Below, piece after piece: positions 15,729-23,910 of a DNA stretch of 64,000 nt. The DNA is taken from the NCBI RefSeq assembly GCF_000017625.1, contig NC_009712.1:372001-436000 (forward strand), read 5' to 3'. Numbering within the stretch: the first letter of the stretch is position 1; every line of letters begins with the position of its first letter. Under the pieces are notes generated by a model. The model ran no database searches. It worked only from the letters and a program-made list of their open reading frames with translations, and had not been told where the DNA came from. Source of the stretch: Methanoregula boonei 6A8 (GTDB taxonomy: Archaea > Halobacteriota > Methanomicrobia > Methanomicrobiales > Methanospirillaceae). A program made the position numbers and the translations under genes.

Positions 15729-18029
15729 ATGTATCGGATCCTCTATGTCGATGATGAACCCGGACTCCTTGAAATCGGCAAACTCTTCCTGGATAGCACC
15801 GGGGAATTTGACGTAAGTACACTGACCTCTGCCGAAAAGGCACTGGAGTCTCCTGAGATCCTGTTATTCGATGCCATCATATCCGATTACCAGATGCCCG
15901 GGATGGACGGGATCTCGTTTTTAAAAAATATCCGGAAGCGTACCAAGGATGTCCCGTTTGTCCTCTTTACCGGCCGGGGAAGAGAGGAAGTAGTTATCGA
16001 GGCCATCAACAGCGGGGCAGATTTTTATCTCCAGAAGGGCGGCCAGCCGACTGCACAATTCGCCGAGCTGGCACACAAGATCCGGATAGCGATAGAACGC
16101 CGCAGGGCAATAGATTCAGTAAAAGATTCCGAGCAGCGGCTTACCGATATCATCGATTTTCTCCCCGACGCAACCTTTGCGATCGACACAACGGGAAGGG
16201 TCATTGCATGGAACCGGGCAATGGAACAGATGACAGGAACCCCGGCTGAAGACATCCGAGGCAAAGGAAATTACGAAGATGGCATGGCGTTTTATGGAGA
16301 ACGACGGCCAATGCTTGCCGATCTTCTCCTCAATCCCGATTTTTCCTTTGAAGAAAAAACCTATACCAATGTCAGGCGTGCCGGTACAGGCATCACCGCT
16401 GAAGGGCCCGTACAAATCAGGGGAAACTCTCTGCGCTATCTCTGGGGGATCGCCGGGCGTCTGTTTGACAAAGAAGGAAAATGTACCGGGTCAATAGAGT
16501 CAATCCGGGATATTACTGAACGCAAGGAAGCTGAAAAAGAACTCCAGGCTGCATATGAACAGATAGCAGCTGCCGAGGAAGAACTCCGGGGCCAGTACGA
16601 GGAACTGGCCGCCGGTGACCTGAAGTTAAAAGAGCGGGAAGCCCAGTTATGGGCAATCTTTAAAGAAGCGCCCCATGCTATCGCCATCTCCGACAGCGCA
16701 ACAGGAAAATATCTCTCTGTTAACACGCTCTTTGAACAGGGGTCCGGGCTTGCAGCATCAGAGATCCTGGGGAAGACCTCTGCTGAGATCGGTTTTGTCC
16801 CCCCGGAAGAACATGAGCTGCTCTTAAAAGAGTTTATCCGGGAAGGTGGCATCCGGCAGAAGCCCCTGACGGCAAAAATGTGGGATGGCAGAAAGGCAGA
16901 TATCCTTTTTACCGCCGTACCCATTGTCCTGAGCACAAGGACGATCGTCCTTACGATGGTCGTTGATATCACCGATATGAAAAGGATCGAGGATGCCCTC
17001 CGGAAACAGGAACAGATCCTCAACGATGCGTTTGCAAGCATCAAAGACGGCATCTCTCTCCTTGATAAGACGATGACGGTCATCCGCGTCAACAAAACAA
17101 TGGAGGAATGGTATTCGCATGAAATGCCCCTTATCGGCCGCAAATGCTGGGAGGTATACCATGGACGGGCCGGGCCCTGCGATATCTGCCCCACTCTTCA
17201 TACACTTAAGGAGGGAAAACCTGCAAAGGAACGTGTCCCGCTGGTAGATGCCGGGGAAGTCACCGGCTGGCTCGATCTGTACAGCTATCCTGTGATCGAT
17301 TCAGCTACCGGTGAGATGACCGGAGTCATCGAATATGTACGCAACGTAACCGAAGAGACAAAAGCGCAGAGGGACCTGGAGCTCGCAAACAAAAAACTCA
17401 ACCTCCTCTCCTCAACTACCCGGCATGATATCCTAAATACCCTCACCGGCCTCCAGGGGCTTGTGGATAAGGCTGCATCACTGAGCACAAGCGGGGAATG
17501 CACGCACCTCCTCTCCCAGATCCGGGACCGGGCCGGTATTATCCGGCAGCAGATCGATTTCACCGGACGCTACCAGGAAGTGGGGGTGCATGCACCACTC
17601 TGGCAGGACGTTAATGTGCTCCTCTCCCGGATCCTCCCGGCAACTCCCCGTACAAAGGCAGGTATCGTCAATGATTGTGATAACGTGGAGATCTTTTCTG
17701 ATCCCCTGCTGGAAAAAGTGCTCTATAACCTTGTTAACAATGCCCTTAAGTACGGGGGCCCTGACCTTACCACGGTTCATATAACCTCAGACCTGTCCGC
17801 ACCGGAACTGATCATTGCTGTCGCCGATGACGGCGTGGGAATAGCAGCCGGGGATAAGGACCACCTCTTCCAGCGGGAGGTTGGCCAGAAGACCGGGTCC
17901 GGCCTCTTCCTTGCCCGGGAGATCCTCAGTATCACGGGCATTACGATCAGGGAGACCGGTACCCCGGGAAAAGGCGCCCGTTTTGAGATTCTCGTGCCGC
18001 CCGAAGCCTGGCGGAAAAAGCGGCAGTAA
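15729..18029 (+). CDS. hybrid sensor histidine kinase (REC-PAS-PAS-PAS-HK)
   Basis: A 766-residue cytoplasmic signalling protein. It starts at ATG 15729 (MYRILYVDDEPG); 40 upstream codons are not conserved in character. Residues 1-120 form a receiver domain with phospho-acceptor DAIISDYQMPG and Lys in LQKGG. Three PAS domains follow (about 145-265, 310-430, 435-560) with a coiled coil of AAEEELRGQ type between the first two. The kinase core has the phosphoacceptor STTRHDILNTLTGL and an ATPase domain with NLVNNALKYGG, DDGVGI and a final GKGARFEILVP. There are no membrane segments. Such receiver-first kinases are abundant in methanogens; the ligand is unknown. Confidence 0.9.
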   Translation: MYRILYVDDEPGLLEIGKLFLDSTGEFDVSTLTSAEKALESPEILLFDAIISDYQMPGMDGISFLKNIRKRTKDVPFVLFTGRGREEVVIEAINSGADFYLQKGGQPTAQFAELAHKIRIAIERRRAIDSVKDSEQRLTDIIDFLPDATFAIDTTGRVIAWNRAMEQMTGTPAEDIRGKGNYEDGMAFYGERRPMLADLLLNPDFSFEEKTYTNVRRAGTGITAEGPVQIRGNSLRYLWGIAGRLFDKEGKCTGSIESIRDITERKEAEKELQAAYEQIAAAEEELRGQYEELAAGDLKLKEREAQLWAIFKEAPHAIAISDSATGKYLSVNTLFEQGSGLAASEILGKTSAEIGFVPPEEHELLLKEFIREGGIRQKPLTAKMWDGRKADILFTAVPIVLSTRTIVLTMVVDITDMKRIEDALRKQEQILNDAFASIKDGISLLDKTMTVIRVNKTMEEWYSHEMPLIGRKCWEVYHGRAGPCDICPTLHTLKEGKPAKERVPLVDAGEVTGWLDLYSYPVIDSATGEMTGVIEYVRNVTEETKAQRDLELANKKLNLLSSTTRHDILNTLTGLQGLVDKAASLSTSGECTHLLSQIRDRAGIIRQQIDFTGRYQEVGVHAPLWQDVNVLLSRILPATPRTKAGIVNDCDNVEIFSDPLLEKVLYNLVNNALKYGGPDLTTVHITSDLSAPELIIAVADDGVGIAAGDKDHLFQREVGQKTGSGLFLAREILSITGITIRETGTPGKGARFEILVPPEAWRKKRQ

Positions 18030-18127
18030 CAGCAGAGCAGGAGGCGTGTGGTTCACTCCCGGGGACGTTCGATCTCCCGGAGATGGAACGGGGGTCCAAG
18101 GATCTCGGGAAATGCCCGGTGTGCAGC

Positions 18128-18198
18128 TGAGCGAAAGTGGAATGAATCGATGAGGAGAGCGGGGTGATGCCTGAGCGGGCGGTGTTATGAGAGACTCC
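18128..18198 (+). repeat. dispersed repeat family 2, copy 2 (short)
   Basis: GAAAGTGGAATGAATCGATG, GAGGAGAGCGGGGTGATG and GCGGGCGGTGTTATGAGAG match copy 1. The upstream arm is not conserved here. It sits about 100 bases after the histidine kinase; the remaining part of 18030-18364 shows no gene. Confidence 0.6.
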
Positions 18199-18364
18199 GA
18201 ACCGGGAATGGTTCCCCGACCGGCTGCATGGCACAAAAAGACGCAAAAGCGGGTGCCCGGTGCGCCAGGATCAACGGGACGCTTGCGGGACAAGACCCGA
18301 TCAAACGTCAATCCTCCGGGATCATCAGGAATAGTCCTGAGGGTACTACCCCGGGATGGAGTGA

Positions 18365-18613
18365 CTACTGTTCATCCTTGTGATAGAGTGCGAGAAAGAC
18401 AATCGTGTCCTGGCGCTTATCATACCAGTACGATAACCGGAACGGGGGAATGTAAACTTCGCGGGTCTGTTTCCGGCAATACCGCATCGGTTTTCCTGTC
18501 GACGGATTCTCAATAACTTTGATGATCTGTTGCTTCACATGCTCCCTGACCCGGGCATCACTGATCTTCCGGATTGTCTTCTCAAAATGCGGGTGGTAAG
18601 CAACCGTTACCAT
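18365..18613 (-). CDS. RelE-family mRNA interferase toxin
   Basis: An 82-residue protein with the RelE/ParE fold: YHPHFEKTIRKI, REHVKQQIIKVIENP, then RREVY-like strands (TREVYIPPFRLSYWYD) and a C-terminal IVFLALYHKDEQ. The conserved basic and aromatic residues of the ribosome-dependent endonuclease are in place. It overlaps the upstream AbrB-like antitoxin gene by seven bases. Together they form a type II toxin-antitoxin operon. Confidence 0.82.
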   Translation of the reverse strand: MVTVAYHPHFEKTIRKISDARVREHVKQQIIKVIENPSTGKPMRYCRKQTREVYIPPFRLSYWYDKRQDTIVFLALYHKDEQ

Positions 18614-18873
18614 GAATCCATCTCTTTGATGAAGTCACCTGCTTTTTTCTTCGTAAAGTTTCCTTTCGCATATTCCCCGAATGCAGTTTCGGTTTTTTCT
18701 GCAAACAGGATATCTTCCCGTAACGCCGGTTCAATCTCAGTAAGTGGTTTGAGGATGATCCGTTCTCCTTCCCTGATGATCAGGATCTTTTCGCCTTCGG
18801 GAAGATCGGTTCGCATCGAGGCGGGGATGACAATCTGGCCTTTGGAACTCATCTTGGTTATTGCAACATCCAT
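18607..18873 (-). CDS. AbrB/MazE-type antitoxin
   Basis: An 88-residue protein. The N-terminal swapped-hairpin DNA-binding domain is clear: TKMSSKGQIVIPASMRTDL, then GEKILIIREGERIILKPL. The C-terminal tail is charged and probably disordered until it binds the toxin. It is the first gene of the module and has a perfect palindrome ten bases upstream, consistent with conditional autorepression. Confidence 0.87.
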   Translation of the reverse strand: MDVAITKMSSKGQIVIPASMRTDLPEGEKILIIREGERIILKPLTEIEPALREDILFAEKTETAFGEYAKGNFTKKKAGDFIKEMDSW

Positions 18874-18882
18874 AACAGATCA

Positions 18883-18898
18883 GTAAGACATGTCTTAC
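18883..18898. promoter_or_regulatory. perfect palindromic operator of the AbrB/RelE module
   Basis: GTAAGACATGTCTTAC is a perfect 16-bp palindrome ending ten bases before the antitoxin start codon. AbrB-fold antitoxins bind such sites as dimers. Confidence 0.68.
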
Positions 18899-18991
18899 CT
18901 GATTCCATATGAGTTTTCGTACGGTGCAGACCGGTTGGCAGAACTGCCGGCTCTCCTGGTACCCTAAGCGCGGCACTACTACCTTTTTTAC

Positions 18992-19110
18992 CGTTCACAA
19001 GGGACTTGCCCGGATATCGTAGGCTCCCCGGTGCCGGGGCGTGGTAAAGATGGAATGGATCGAAAGAGACGGGTGTAACACTGTGCGGCGGGTGTTATGC
19101 GAGGGAGCGG
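18992..19110 (+). repeat. dispersed repeat family 2, copy 3
   Basis: GTTCACAAGGG, then GATGGAATGGATCGA and GTGCGGCGGGTGTTATG match copy 1 over about 115 bases. It fills much of the gap between the AbrB gene and the SDR gene. Confidence 0.6.
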
Positions 19111-19129
19111 AAGGGAATATCTCCACGAT

Positions 19130-19205
19130 TACGATAAACGCCGCCGCTCTCTAAGAGTCGCCCCCGTGGCGGATCGGGAAAGAAAGAGCCGGGGCCTGCC
19201 CGACG
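19130..19205 (+). repeat. GC-rich hairpin repeat, copy 1
   Basis: AACGCCGCCGC, CTAAGAG, CGCCCCCGTGGCGGATC and GGGAAAGAAA match 22890-22965. CCGCCGC can pair with GTGGCGG (with one G-U pair), so the element may fold as RNA. It lies just past the end of the SDR operon. Confidence 0.5.
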
Positions 19206-19227
19206 GTGTTGGTGGTGTTTCGAATTA

Positions 19228-19965
19228 TTATCTGCAATTTGCGAGACCAGCACTTTCACCGCCATCAACGGCAATCTCTGCCCCGGTAATAAAACTGGAT
19301 TCATCAGTGGCGAGGAATACTACGACACGGGCGATCTCATCAGGGGTAGCCGGGCGGTTCATAGCAACATGTCCGGTTTCAATATCACCTGATTTGGTGG
19401 CTGGGGTCAGGACTTCCCCGGAATGAACCGAATTTACCCGAATATGGTAACGGGCGAGATCAAGGGCGGCAGACTTCGTCAGGCCGCGTACTCCCCAATG
19501 TGCAGTGACACATCCGGGCATCATAGGGTAGCCACGAAGTCCGGATACCGAAGAGATGTTTATGATAGTGCCACTTCCCGCTTTTTGCATTGAGGGGATA
19601 ATCGTTTTAATACCGTAAAAAGTCCCGTAAAGATTTGCCTCGATAATCTCTCCAAACTGTTGGTTGGTACATTCATCGAACGGCACGTGGTTTACTCTTC
19701 CTGCATTATTCACGAGGATATTCACCGGCCCGTATGCATTTTCTGCAATCTCTGCTGCACGTATCCACCCGGAAGGGTCGGTTACATCAAGAAAAACAAA
19801 AGTACCCCGGGGGCCAAGAGATTTTGCAAGATTTTTCCCCTCTGTTTCGAGTACATCGGCAATGATAACCCTGGCACCTTCAGCAGCAAAGAGGCTGGCA
19901 TTTGCGGCACCAAGGCTATTGGCACCGCCACTGATAAAAGCCACTTTTCCATCGAGACGTCCCAT
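19228..19965 (-). CDS. short-chain dehydrogenase-like protein lacking catalytic Tyr and Lys
   Basis: A 245-residue classical SDR fold. The nucleotide-binding motif is ISGGANSLGAA (11-21), the adenine-ring Asp pocket follows at FLDVTD and NNAG is at 86-89. The Ser of NISSVSG (136-142) is present. The catalytic YxxxK is replaced: residues 151-160 read GCVTAHWGVR where GYxxSKxGVR is expected, giving Cys152 for Tyr and His156 for Lys. The usual PG after the fifth strand is SG. Cofactor binding looks intact but normal hydride chemistry does not. It ends a four-gene operon with two DUF169 proteins and an iron-sulfur flavoprotein. Confidence 0.88.
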   Translation of the reverse strand: MGRLDGKVAFISGGANSLGAANASLFAAEGARVIIADVLETEGKNLAKSLGPRGTFVFLDVTDPSGWIRAAEIAENAYGPVNILVNNAGRVNHVPFDECTNQQFGEIIEANLYGTFYGIKTIIPSMQKAGSGTIINISSVSGLRGYPMMPGCVTAHWGVRGLTKSAALDLARYHIRVNSVHSGEVLTPATKSGDIETGHVAMNRPATPDEIARVVVFLATDESSFITGAEIAVDGGESAGLANCR

Positions 19966-20008
19966 AATATTGTAACCTTCCTTTCTTTTTTTTCAAATCC
20001 TGCCGGTC

Positions 20009-20782
20009 TTACTTTGCCGCATGGCGGGGAAATGCGACATAAGGCCGCCGGGTAATAAACGAAGCATCGAGATTCTTTGCCATCCGCACGGCCATCTCTG
20101 CAGGGATTCCAAGCGCCATCATCTCCGGCGGGAGCGAATGGTTTTGCGTGGGATCCTGCGGACCCATGAAGGCTGTGTTTTTGGGCGTTTTCTCTGCAAG
20201 GCCGGCCGGGAAGGTGATGAACGTTGAGCAGGACGACCCCCACGGGACAATGACCGGAGAGAACGGGTCGTCCCGGTCGAAATGGATGAGCGCCGCCATG
20301 TTCCGGATCTGCTCGCCATTCCCGAAGATGCAGAGGGAGAGGACGTTTGGCAAAGGATCAGGGAGAGCTTCGCAGGCCTGGACAACGAGATACTTCCCCG
20401 GCGGGTGGATCGGCCCGGCTGCCGCCGAGCAGCGGTCGACCAGATCCGGGCTTGCTTTCAGGTACTCCGCTGCCCCACCGCGGACATCCTTCCTGCCGGT
20501 CGAGACGAAGTATTTGATATCTTCAGGCACCGTGATGTATCCCGTGTGAAACAGCCCGCCCATGCAACAGCCTTCCGTTGCACCGGCCCCGATGTAGCTC
20601 CCCGGGATCTCTCGCCCGGTCGCTATCCGGTACAGGGAGACTGCAAAGCACCGGTTGATCCCGGCCATGGGGGAGATGCCGGCAGGGAGTGTTTCTGACC
20701 CGTACACCGCCAAGGGACGAGTGGAGAGGCAAAACGCTGCAGCGAGTTTCGATCCGATCTCGCGGAAATTCGTGTTCGTCAT
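20009..20782 (-). CDS. DUF169 family protein (first paralogue)
   Basis: A 257-residue protein of the DUF169 (COG2043) family common in methanogens and other anaerobes. Landmarks are STRPLAVYGSE near residue 20, a Cys-containing INRCFAVSLYRIATG, GATEGCCMGGLFHTG and a C-terminal block with PWGSSCSTFITFP. The biochemical role of the family is unknown; conserved Cys residues suggest binding of a metal or cofactor. It overlaps the second DUF169 gene by four bases (ATGA). Confidence 0.85.
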   Translation of the reverse strand: MTNTNFREIGSKLAAAFCLSTRPLAVYGSETLPAGISPMAGINRCFAVSLYRIATGREIPGSYIGAGATEGCCMGGLFHTGYITVPEDIKYFVSTGRKDVRGGAAEYLKASPDLVDRCSAAAGPIHPPGKYLVVQACEALPDPLPNVLSLCIFGNGEQIRNMAALIHFDRDDPFSPVIVPWGSSCSTFITFPAGLAEKTPKNTAFMGPQDPTQNHSLPPEMMALGIPAEMAVRMAKNLDASFITRRPYVAFPRHAAK

Positions 20783-21627
20783 GCAGGTGTTCCCTTTTGT
20801 TCCGCTGCAAGCCCGTTCCAGATTGGGCCGTCAAATACCCCATCCTTCGCCTCCTCCTCCATCTCAAGGAATAGAGAGTACGGCACCCCGAAGGTAAACA
20901 TCTGTTTGGGAATGGTCTTTCCTACATTCTCCCGTGCAGCAATATCCGTATACCCGAGCACGGCGCGGGGATGCTCTTTTTTTGCCTCGAAATACACGGC
21001 GGCCGCAATTTGCTGGCATGCCGCCATTTGGGCAGGAACCCAAACCGGGTCCAATTCATCGCGGATTGCACCCAAAAGACACAGAAGACCGGATAACTGG
21101 ATGGGATCGGCTAAAAAAATAACAGCAACAGGCTTCTCAGCCGGCTTTACCTTTCCCAAGGGGGTGAAAATTACGTACTTTTCAGCGATATCCGTGACCG
21201 GGAAATTAATCATATACTGTTTGGCTTTTTCCTGATTTTTATGAATACGTTCGCCGTGAATAAACTTTGACTGCTCCCGTTCGGGGATGTACTTCAAAAT
21301 TGCTTTGTAAGCATCCGGATCCTTGCTACTTTCGATTCCCTTAGCAAAGAAAGCCGACATAAAATCTATCCCGGCACCCCCAAAGGCATCGTAGAACCCA
21401 TTTCCGAAACCCAGCCCGGCCCGGGCACCCGGGCAGCCATAGGTTTCGCGATCGAAAACCACGGTTTTTCCTTTGATCGCTACCTGTGCAATAAACGGCA
21501 AAACACAGGTAAATGTGTTCGGTTTCATCTGAAGTGCTCCTTCGGGTTTAGTGTTACTCCAGAGAATGGCCATCGGCTCGTTGATGAGGCCGGCTTTTTG
21601 CGCGATGATGCTTTCCATTGTTGTCAT
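20779..21627 (-). CDS. DUF169 family protein (second paralogue)
   Basis: A 282-residue DUF169 protein. KPNTFTCVLPFIAQVAIKGKTVVFDRETYGCPGARAG-like sequence (split by the usual GFG stretch) near 37-75 carries the family Cys residues. KYVIFTPLGKV and AVIFLADPIQLSGLLCLLG follow. It is only distantly related to its neighbour and begins nine bases after the iron-sulfur flavoprotein gene. Two adjacent DUF169 paralogues suggest a heteromeric protein. Function unknown. Confidence 0.85.
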   Translation of the reverse strand: MTTMESIIAQKAGLINEPMAILWSNTKPEGALQMKPNTFTCVLPFIAQVAIKGKTVVFDRETYGCPGARAGLGFGNGFYDAFGGAGIDFMSAFFAKGIESSKDPDAYKAILKYIPEREQSKFIHGERIHKNQEKAKQYMINFPVTDIAEKYVIFTPLGKVKPAEKPVAVIFLADPIQLSGLLCLLGAIRDELDPVWVPAQMAACQQIAAAVYFEAKKEHPRAVLGYTDIAARENVGKTIPKQMFTFGVPYSLFLEMEEEAKDGVFDGPIWNGLAAEQKGTPA

Positions 21628-21636
21628 CTCCTCTTC

Positions 21637-22314
21637 TTACTTCATCCAGCCCATCTGCTCGTACCACTCGTACTCGTGGGCGAACCGGTCCTTGTTGTAC
21701 TTCACCAGCTGGCAGAAGTACTCCCGCTTCTGTTTATGGAGTGCATCCTGATCCGGGTAGGAGACCTCTCCCCGGATGGCTCTCACGAGTGTTTTTCCAA
21801 GATCCTGGGCCTCCCCTTCAGCCTTCCTGAGGGCAGAGGGGTCGCGCCCGATTGCAACCCCCACGCCGCCTGCGATGTTTGCGCCCAGTGTCGAGAGCGT
21901 CTTGTTCATGTACCCGATCACTTCGTTTTCACCGGATCCTCCGGCCGTGCAGACCGAGCACCCGAACTTGCCAGTGAACATCTGGCAGTGGATCGCGTCC
22001 GCCATCCGGTCAAAGAGCGCCTTCACCGGCGCCGGCACGCTGTCGATGTAGTTGGGGGCCCCAAGCACAATCCCGTCGACGTTCATCATCCGGTCGAAGA
22101 TATCGGAGAAATCGTCGAGCATTGTGCACTCGCCTGTCGTATAGCAGGTCCCGCAGGCCGTGCAGTACCTGATGTTCAATGAATAGAGGTCAACTAATTC
22201 CGTTTCTGCACCCCCTTCTTTTGCCCCGGCGAGCACTGCTCTGGTGAGCCGGAGGGTATTGCTGTCCTTTCCGCGGGGGCTTGCGTTTATTCCAATTACT
22301 TTTATGACCTTCAT
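21637..22314 (-). CDS. iron-sulfur flavoprotein / NADPH-dependent FMN reductase family
   Basis: A 225-residue flavodoxin-like protein. It begins GINASPRGKDSNT, the FMN phosphate loop, and residues 50-63 contain the Isf-type cluster motif CTACGTCYTTGEC (C-x2-C-x2-C-x4-C after the first Cys). GAPNYIDSVPAPVKALFDR and AGGSGENE complete the FMN site. Methanogen Isf proteins move electrons from ferredoxin to unknown acceptors. It is the first gene of the operon and lies next to twin MarR operators. Confidence 0.9.
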   Translation of the reverse strand: MKVIKVIGINASPRGKDSNTLRLTRAVLAGAKEGGAETELVDLYSLNIRYCTACGTCYTTGECTMLDDFSDIFDRMMNVDGIVLGAPNYIDSVPAPVKALFDRMADAIHCQMFTGKFGCSVCTAGGSGENEVIGYMNKTLSTLGANIAGGVGVAIGRDPSALRKAEGEAQDLGKTLVRAIRGEVSYPDQDALHKQKREYFCQLVKYNKDRFAHEYEWYEQMGWMK

Positions 22315-22333
22315 GGAATGTGACTCCTCGAAA

Positions 22334-22351
22334 TTGTTGATTAGTCAACTA
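22334..22351. promoter_or_regulatory. MarR operator 1 in the divergent promoter region
   Basis: TTGTTGA-TTAG-TCAACTA is an inverted repeat (GTTGA / TCAAC) matching operator 2 in half-site and spacing. It lies 20 bases upstream of the flavoprotein start. Confidence 0.65.
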
Positions 22352-22377
22352 ATAGATGAGAGTTGTGCACCTATAAA

Positions 22378-22395
22378 TAGTTGATTGTTCAACTA
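22378..22395. promoter_or_regulatory. MarR operator 2 overlapping the TATA box
   Basis: TAGTTGA-TTGT-TCAACTA is a perfect 7-bp inverted repeat with a four-base spacer. It overlaps the TATA-like CTATAAATAG (22371-22380) and precedes the MarR gene start by 19 bases, fitting autorepression. Confidence 0.7.
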
Positions 22396-22414
22396 ATTTT
22401 GAGGTTAGCAGACT

Positions 22415-22876
22415 GTGAGCCCGATAGAAAATAATTCAGTTACCCGATGGATTCAGGATATTAAAATTCCGGCGCCATTGATTTCATATTCCTACCGCGC
22501 TCTCCAGAAAAAATTTGCAAAAGAACTTGCACCCTATCATATTGGATGGGGACATTTTGTGATCCTTATGTCCCTGTACGATAATGAAGGAAGCAGCCAG
22601 GACGATCTTGCATTGTCACGGGGTTTTGACAAAACCATGATTGCAAAATCTGTTGTGAAACTGGAAGAGGAAGATCTCATCCGGCGCAAAACCGATCCAT
22701 CAGACAGACGGGTAAAACGGCTGTATCTCACGGATAAAAGCAGGGAACTTATTCCGGAGCTTGAACAAATCGGGCTGGGAATAAACAAAATACTCTTCAA
22801 GGACTTGGATGAGAAAGAGTCAGAAGTTATCCTTGAGCATTTTCGTAAAATTGCTCTGAATGCATCGGAGATGTAA
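22415..22876 (+). CDS. MarR-family regulator, divergent from the redox operon
   Basis: A 153-residue winged-helix protein with SQDDLALSRGFDKTMIAKSVVKLEEEDLIRRK-like helix-turn-helix (split around FDK) and the DPSDRRVKRLYLTDKS wing, which is the canonical MarR DxRxx-R wing. GTG 22415 is the start; no ATG fits. Two matched inverted repeats in the 100-base divergent region are its probable operators, controlling both itself and the flavoprotein-DUF169-SDR operon. The ligand is probably an oxidant or aromatic compound. Confidence 0.88.
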   Translation: MSPIENNSVTRWIQDIKIPAPLISYSYRALQKKFAKELAPYHIGWGHFVILMSLYDNEGSSQDDLALSRGFDKTMIAKSVVKLEEEDLIRRKTDPSDRRVKRLYLTDKSRELIPELEQIGLGINKILFKDLDEKESEVILEHFRKIALNASEM

Positions 22877-22889
22877 ATGTATATTGGAC

Positions 22890-22965
22890 GCCGCCGCCCC
22901 CGTAAGAACGCCCCCGCGGCGGATCAGGAATGGAAAAACCGCACTTGCCCCGCCGTGCCCCGGGA
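22890..22965 (+). repeat. GC-rich hairpin repeat, copy 2
   Basis: GACGCCGCCGCCCCCGTAAG, then CGCCCCCGCGGCGGATC and GGAATGGAAA match 19130-19205. CCGCCGC pairs perfectly with GCGGCGG here. It follows the MarR stop and precedes cassette 2. A separate GCCCC-rich stretch and T8 run (22976-23000) may terminate transcription. Confidence 0.5.
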
Positions 22966-23153
22966 GGGGCCCTGAGGCGGGGTGACCTCCTCTTTTTTTT
23001 TATGATTTTTTTAGTTGAGGGTATATTTCACCGGAAAAAAATCCGGTGTCGTTAAACCTTACTGTTCCTCCCCCCTTTTGGTTCAGTCACGGCTAAGTAC
23101 CCCAAGCTCCAATCCTGATTCACCCAAAGGCGCCCGAGGGTGAAGGAAAAACC

Positions 23154-23657
23154 ATGACTGACTTTGTTCAGACAAACGAGATCAAGAAGTCGGTGAGGAC
23201 TCTCACGACCCCGATCCAGGACATTGCAACGTTCAACTCGATCGTCGAGTCCCTGATCGCAAGCAACCCTCTTGGGTGTGTATCGTATATGAGCGCCGGG
23301 GTGTCCCATCCCGGTATCGAAAAGACCAAGGAAGCCTACACGGTCCGGCTCATCTACCAGGACAATGAGGCAAATATTGTCGGGAACGGCATGCACCGGT
23401 TCGAAAGCCTTGCCGGGTACAACAACGGGGCTTCCGCACTTCTTGCAGATACGGCCCTGTCCGCTGCACACGGCGGCATCGCCGCCCACGATATCGAGAA
23501 CGACACATTCTCGGCAACGATCAAGTGCAGCGACCCGAACAGTGAAATCTACGGCCTCCTCTTGTCCCGAGATAAGGTGACGCTTTCGTCCTACGAGGAT
23601 GATTCGATCCTCACTAAGGTTGAGACCTGGACGGACAGCGTGCCGGAACTGGCCTAA
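23154..23657 (+). CDS. cassette protein A, 167 aa, unknown family (copy 2)
   Basis: Same length and gene order as the protein at 1178, 60 percent identical by hand count without gaps. Variable positions cluster in the N-terminal 40 residues and around 75-90; the ALLADTAL, AAHGGI, SATIKC and SYEDD blocks are unchanged. The upstream GAGGGTGAAGGAAAAACC supplies a moderate ribosome site. It is soluble, without signal peptide or membrane segment. Retention of both copies at identical length argues for two working, possibly specialised, systems. Confidence 0.85.
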   Translation: MTDFVQTNEIKKSVRTLTTPIQDIATFNSIVESLIASNPLGCVSYMSAGVSHPGIEKTKEAYTVRLIYQDNEANIVGNGMHRFESLAGYNNGASALLADTALSAAHGGIAAHDIENDTFSATIKCSDPNSEIYGLLLSRDKVTLSSYEDDSILTKVETWTDSVPELA

Positions 23658-23739
23658 AATCGTGCCAAAAACGGCCGGGGTCCGGGGATTAACCTCCCCG
23701 GTTAACCCTCTCTCCTGACCGTTTTTTAAGAGGTCCACT

Positions 23740-23910
23740 ATGGACAACGAATTTTTAGGAATTATTGTCGGGCTCGTTCTCCCGCTCTACCCGCTGCTCT
23801 TTGCCATCTACCAGAAGATCGGCCGGTACGATGAGATCGTGGAGGAGTTCAAAAAACTCCGGGACGAGCACCGGCATTTCCGGGAGAACTGCCATGGAAC
23901 CGAAAACTGA
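23740..23910 (+). CDS. cassette protein B, 56-aa single-pass membrane peptide (copy 2)
   Basis: Residues 5-24 (LGIIVGLVLPLYPLLFAIY) form the membrane segment and are followed by QKIGRYDEIVEEFKKLRDEH, matching copy 1 almost residue for residue. The last ten residues differ and include an extra Cys. AAGAGGTCC precedes the ATG. The end overlaps gene C by 17 bases. Confidence 0.8.
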   Translation: MDNEFLGIIVGLVLPLYPLLFAIYQKIGRYDEIVEEFKKLRDEHRHFRENCHGTEN

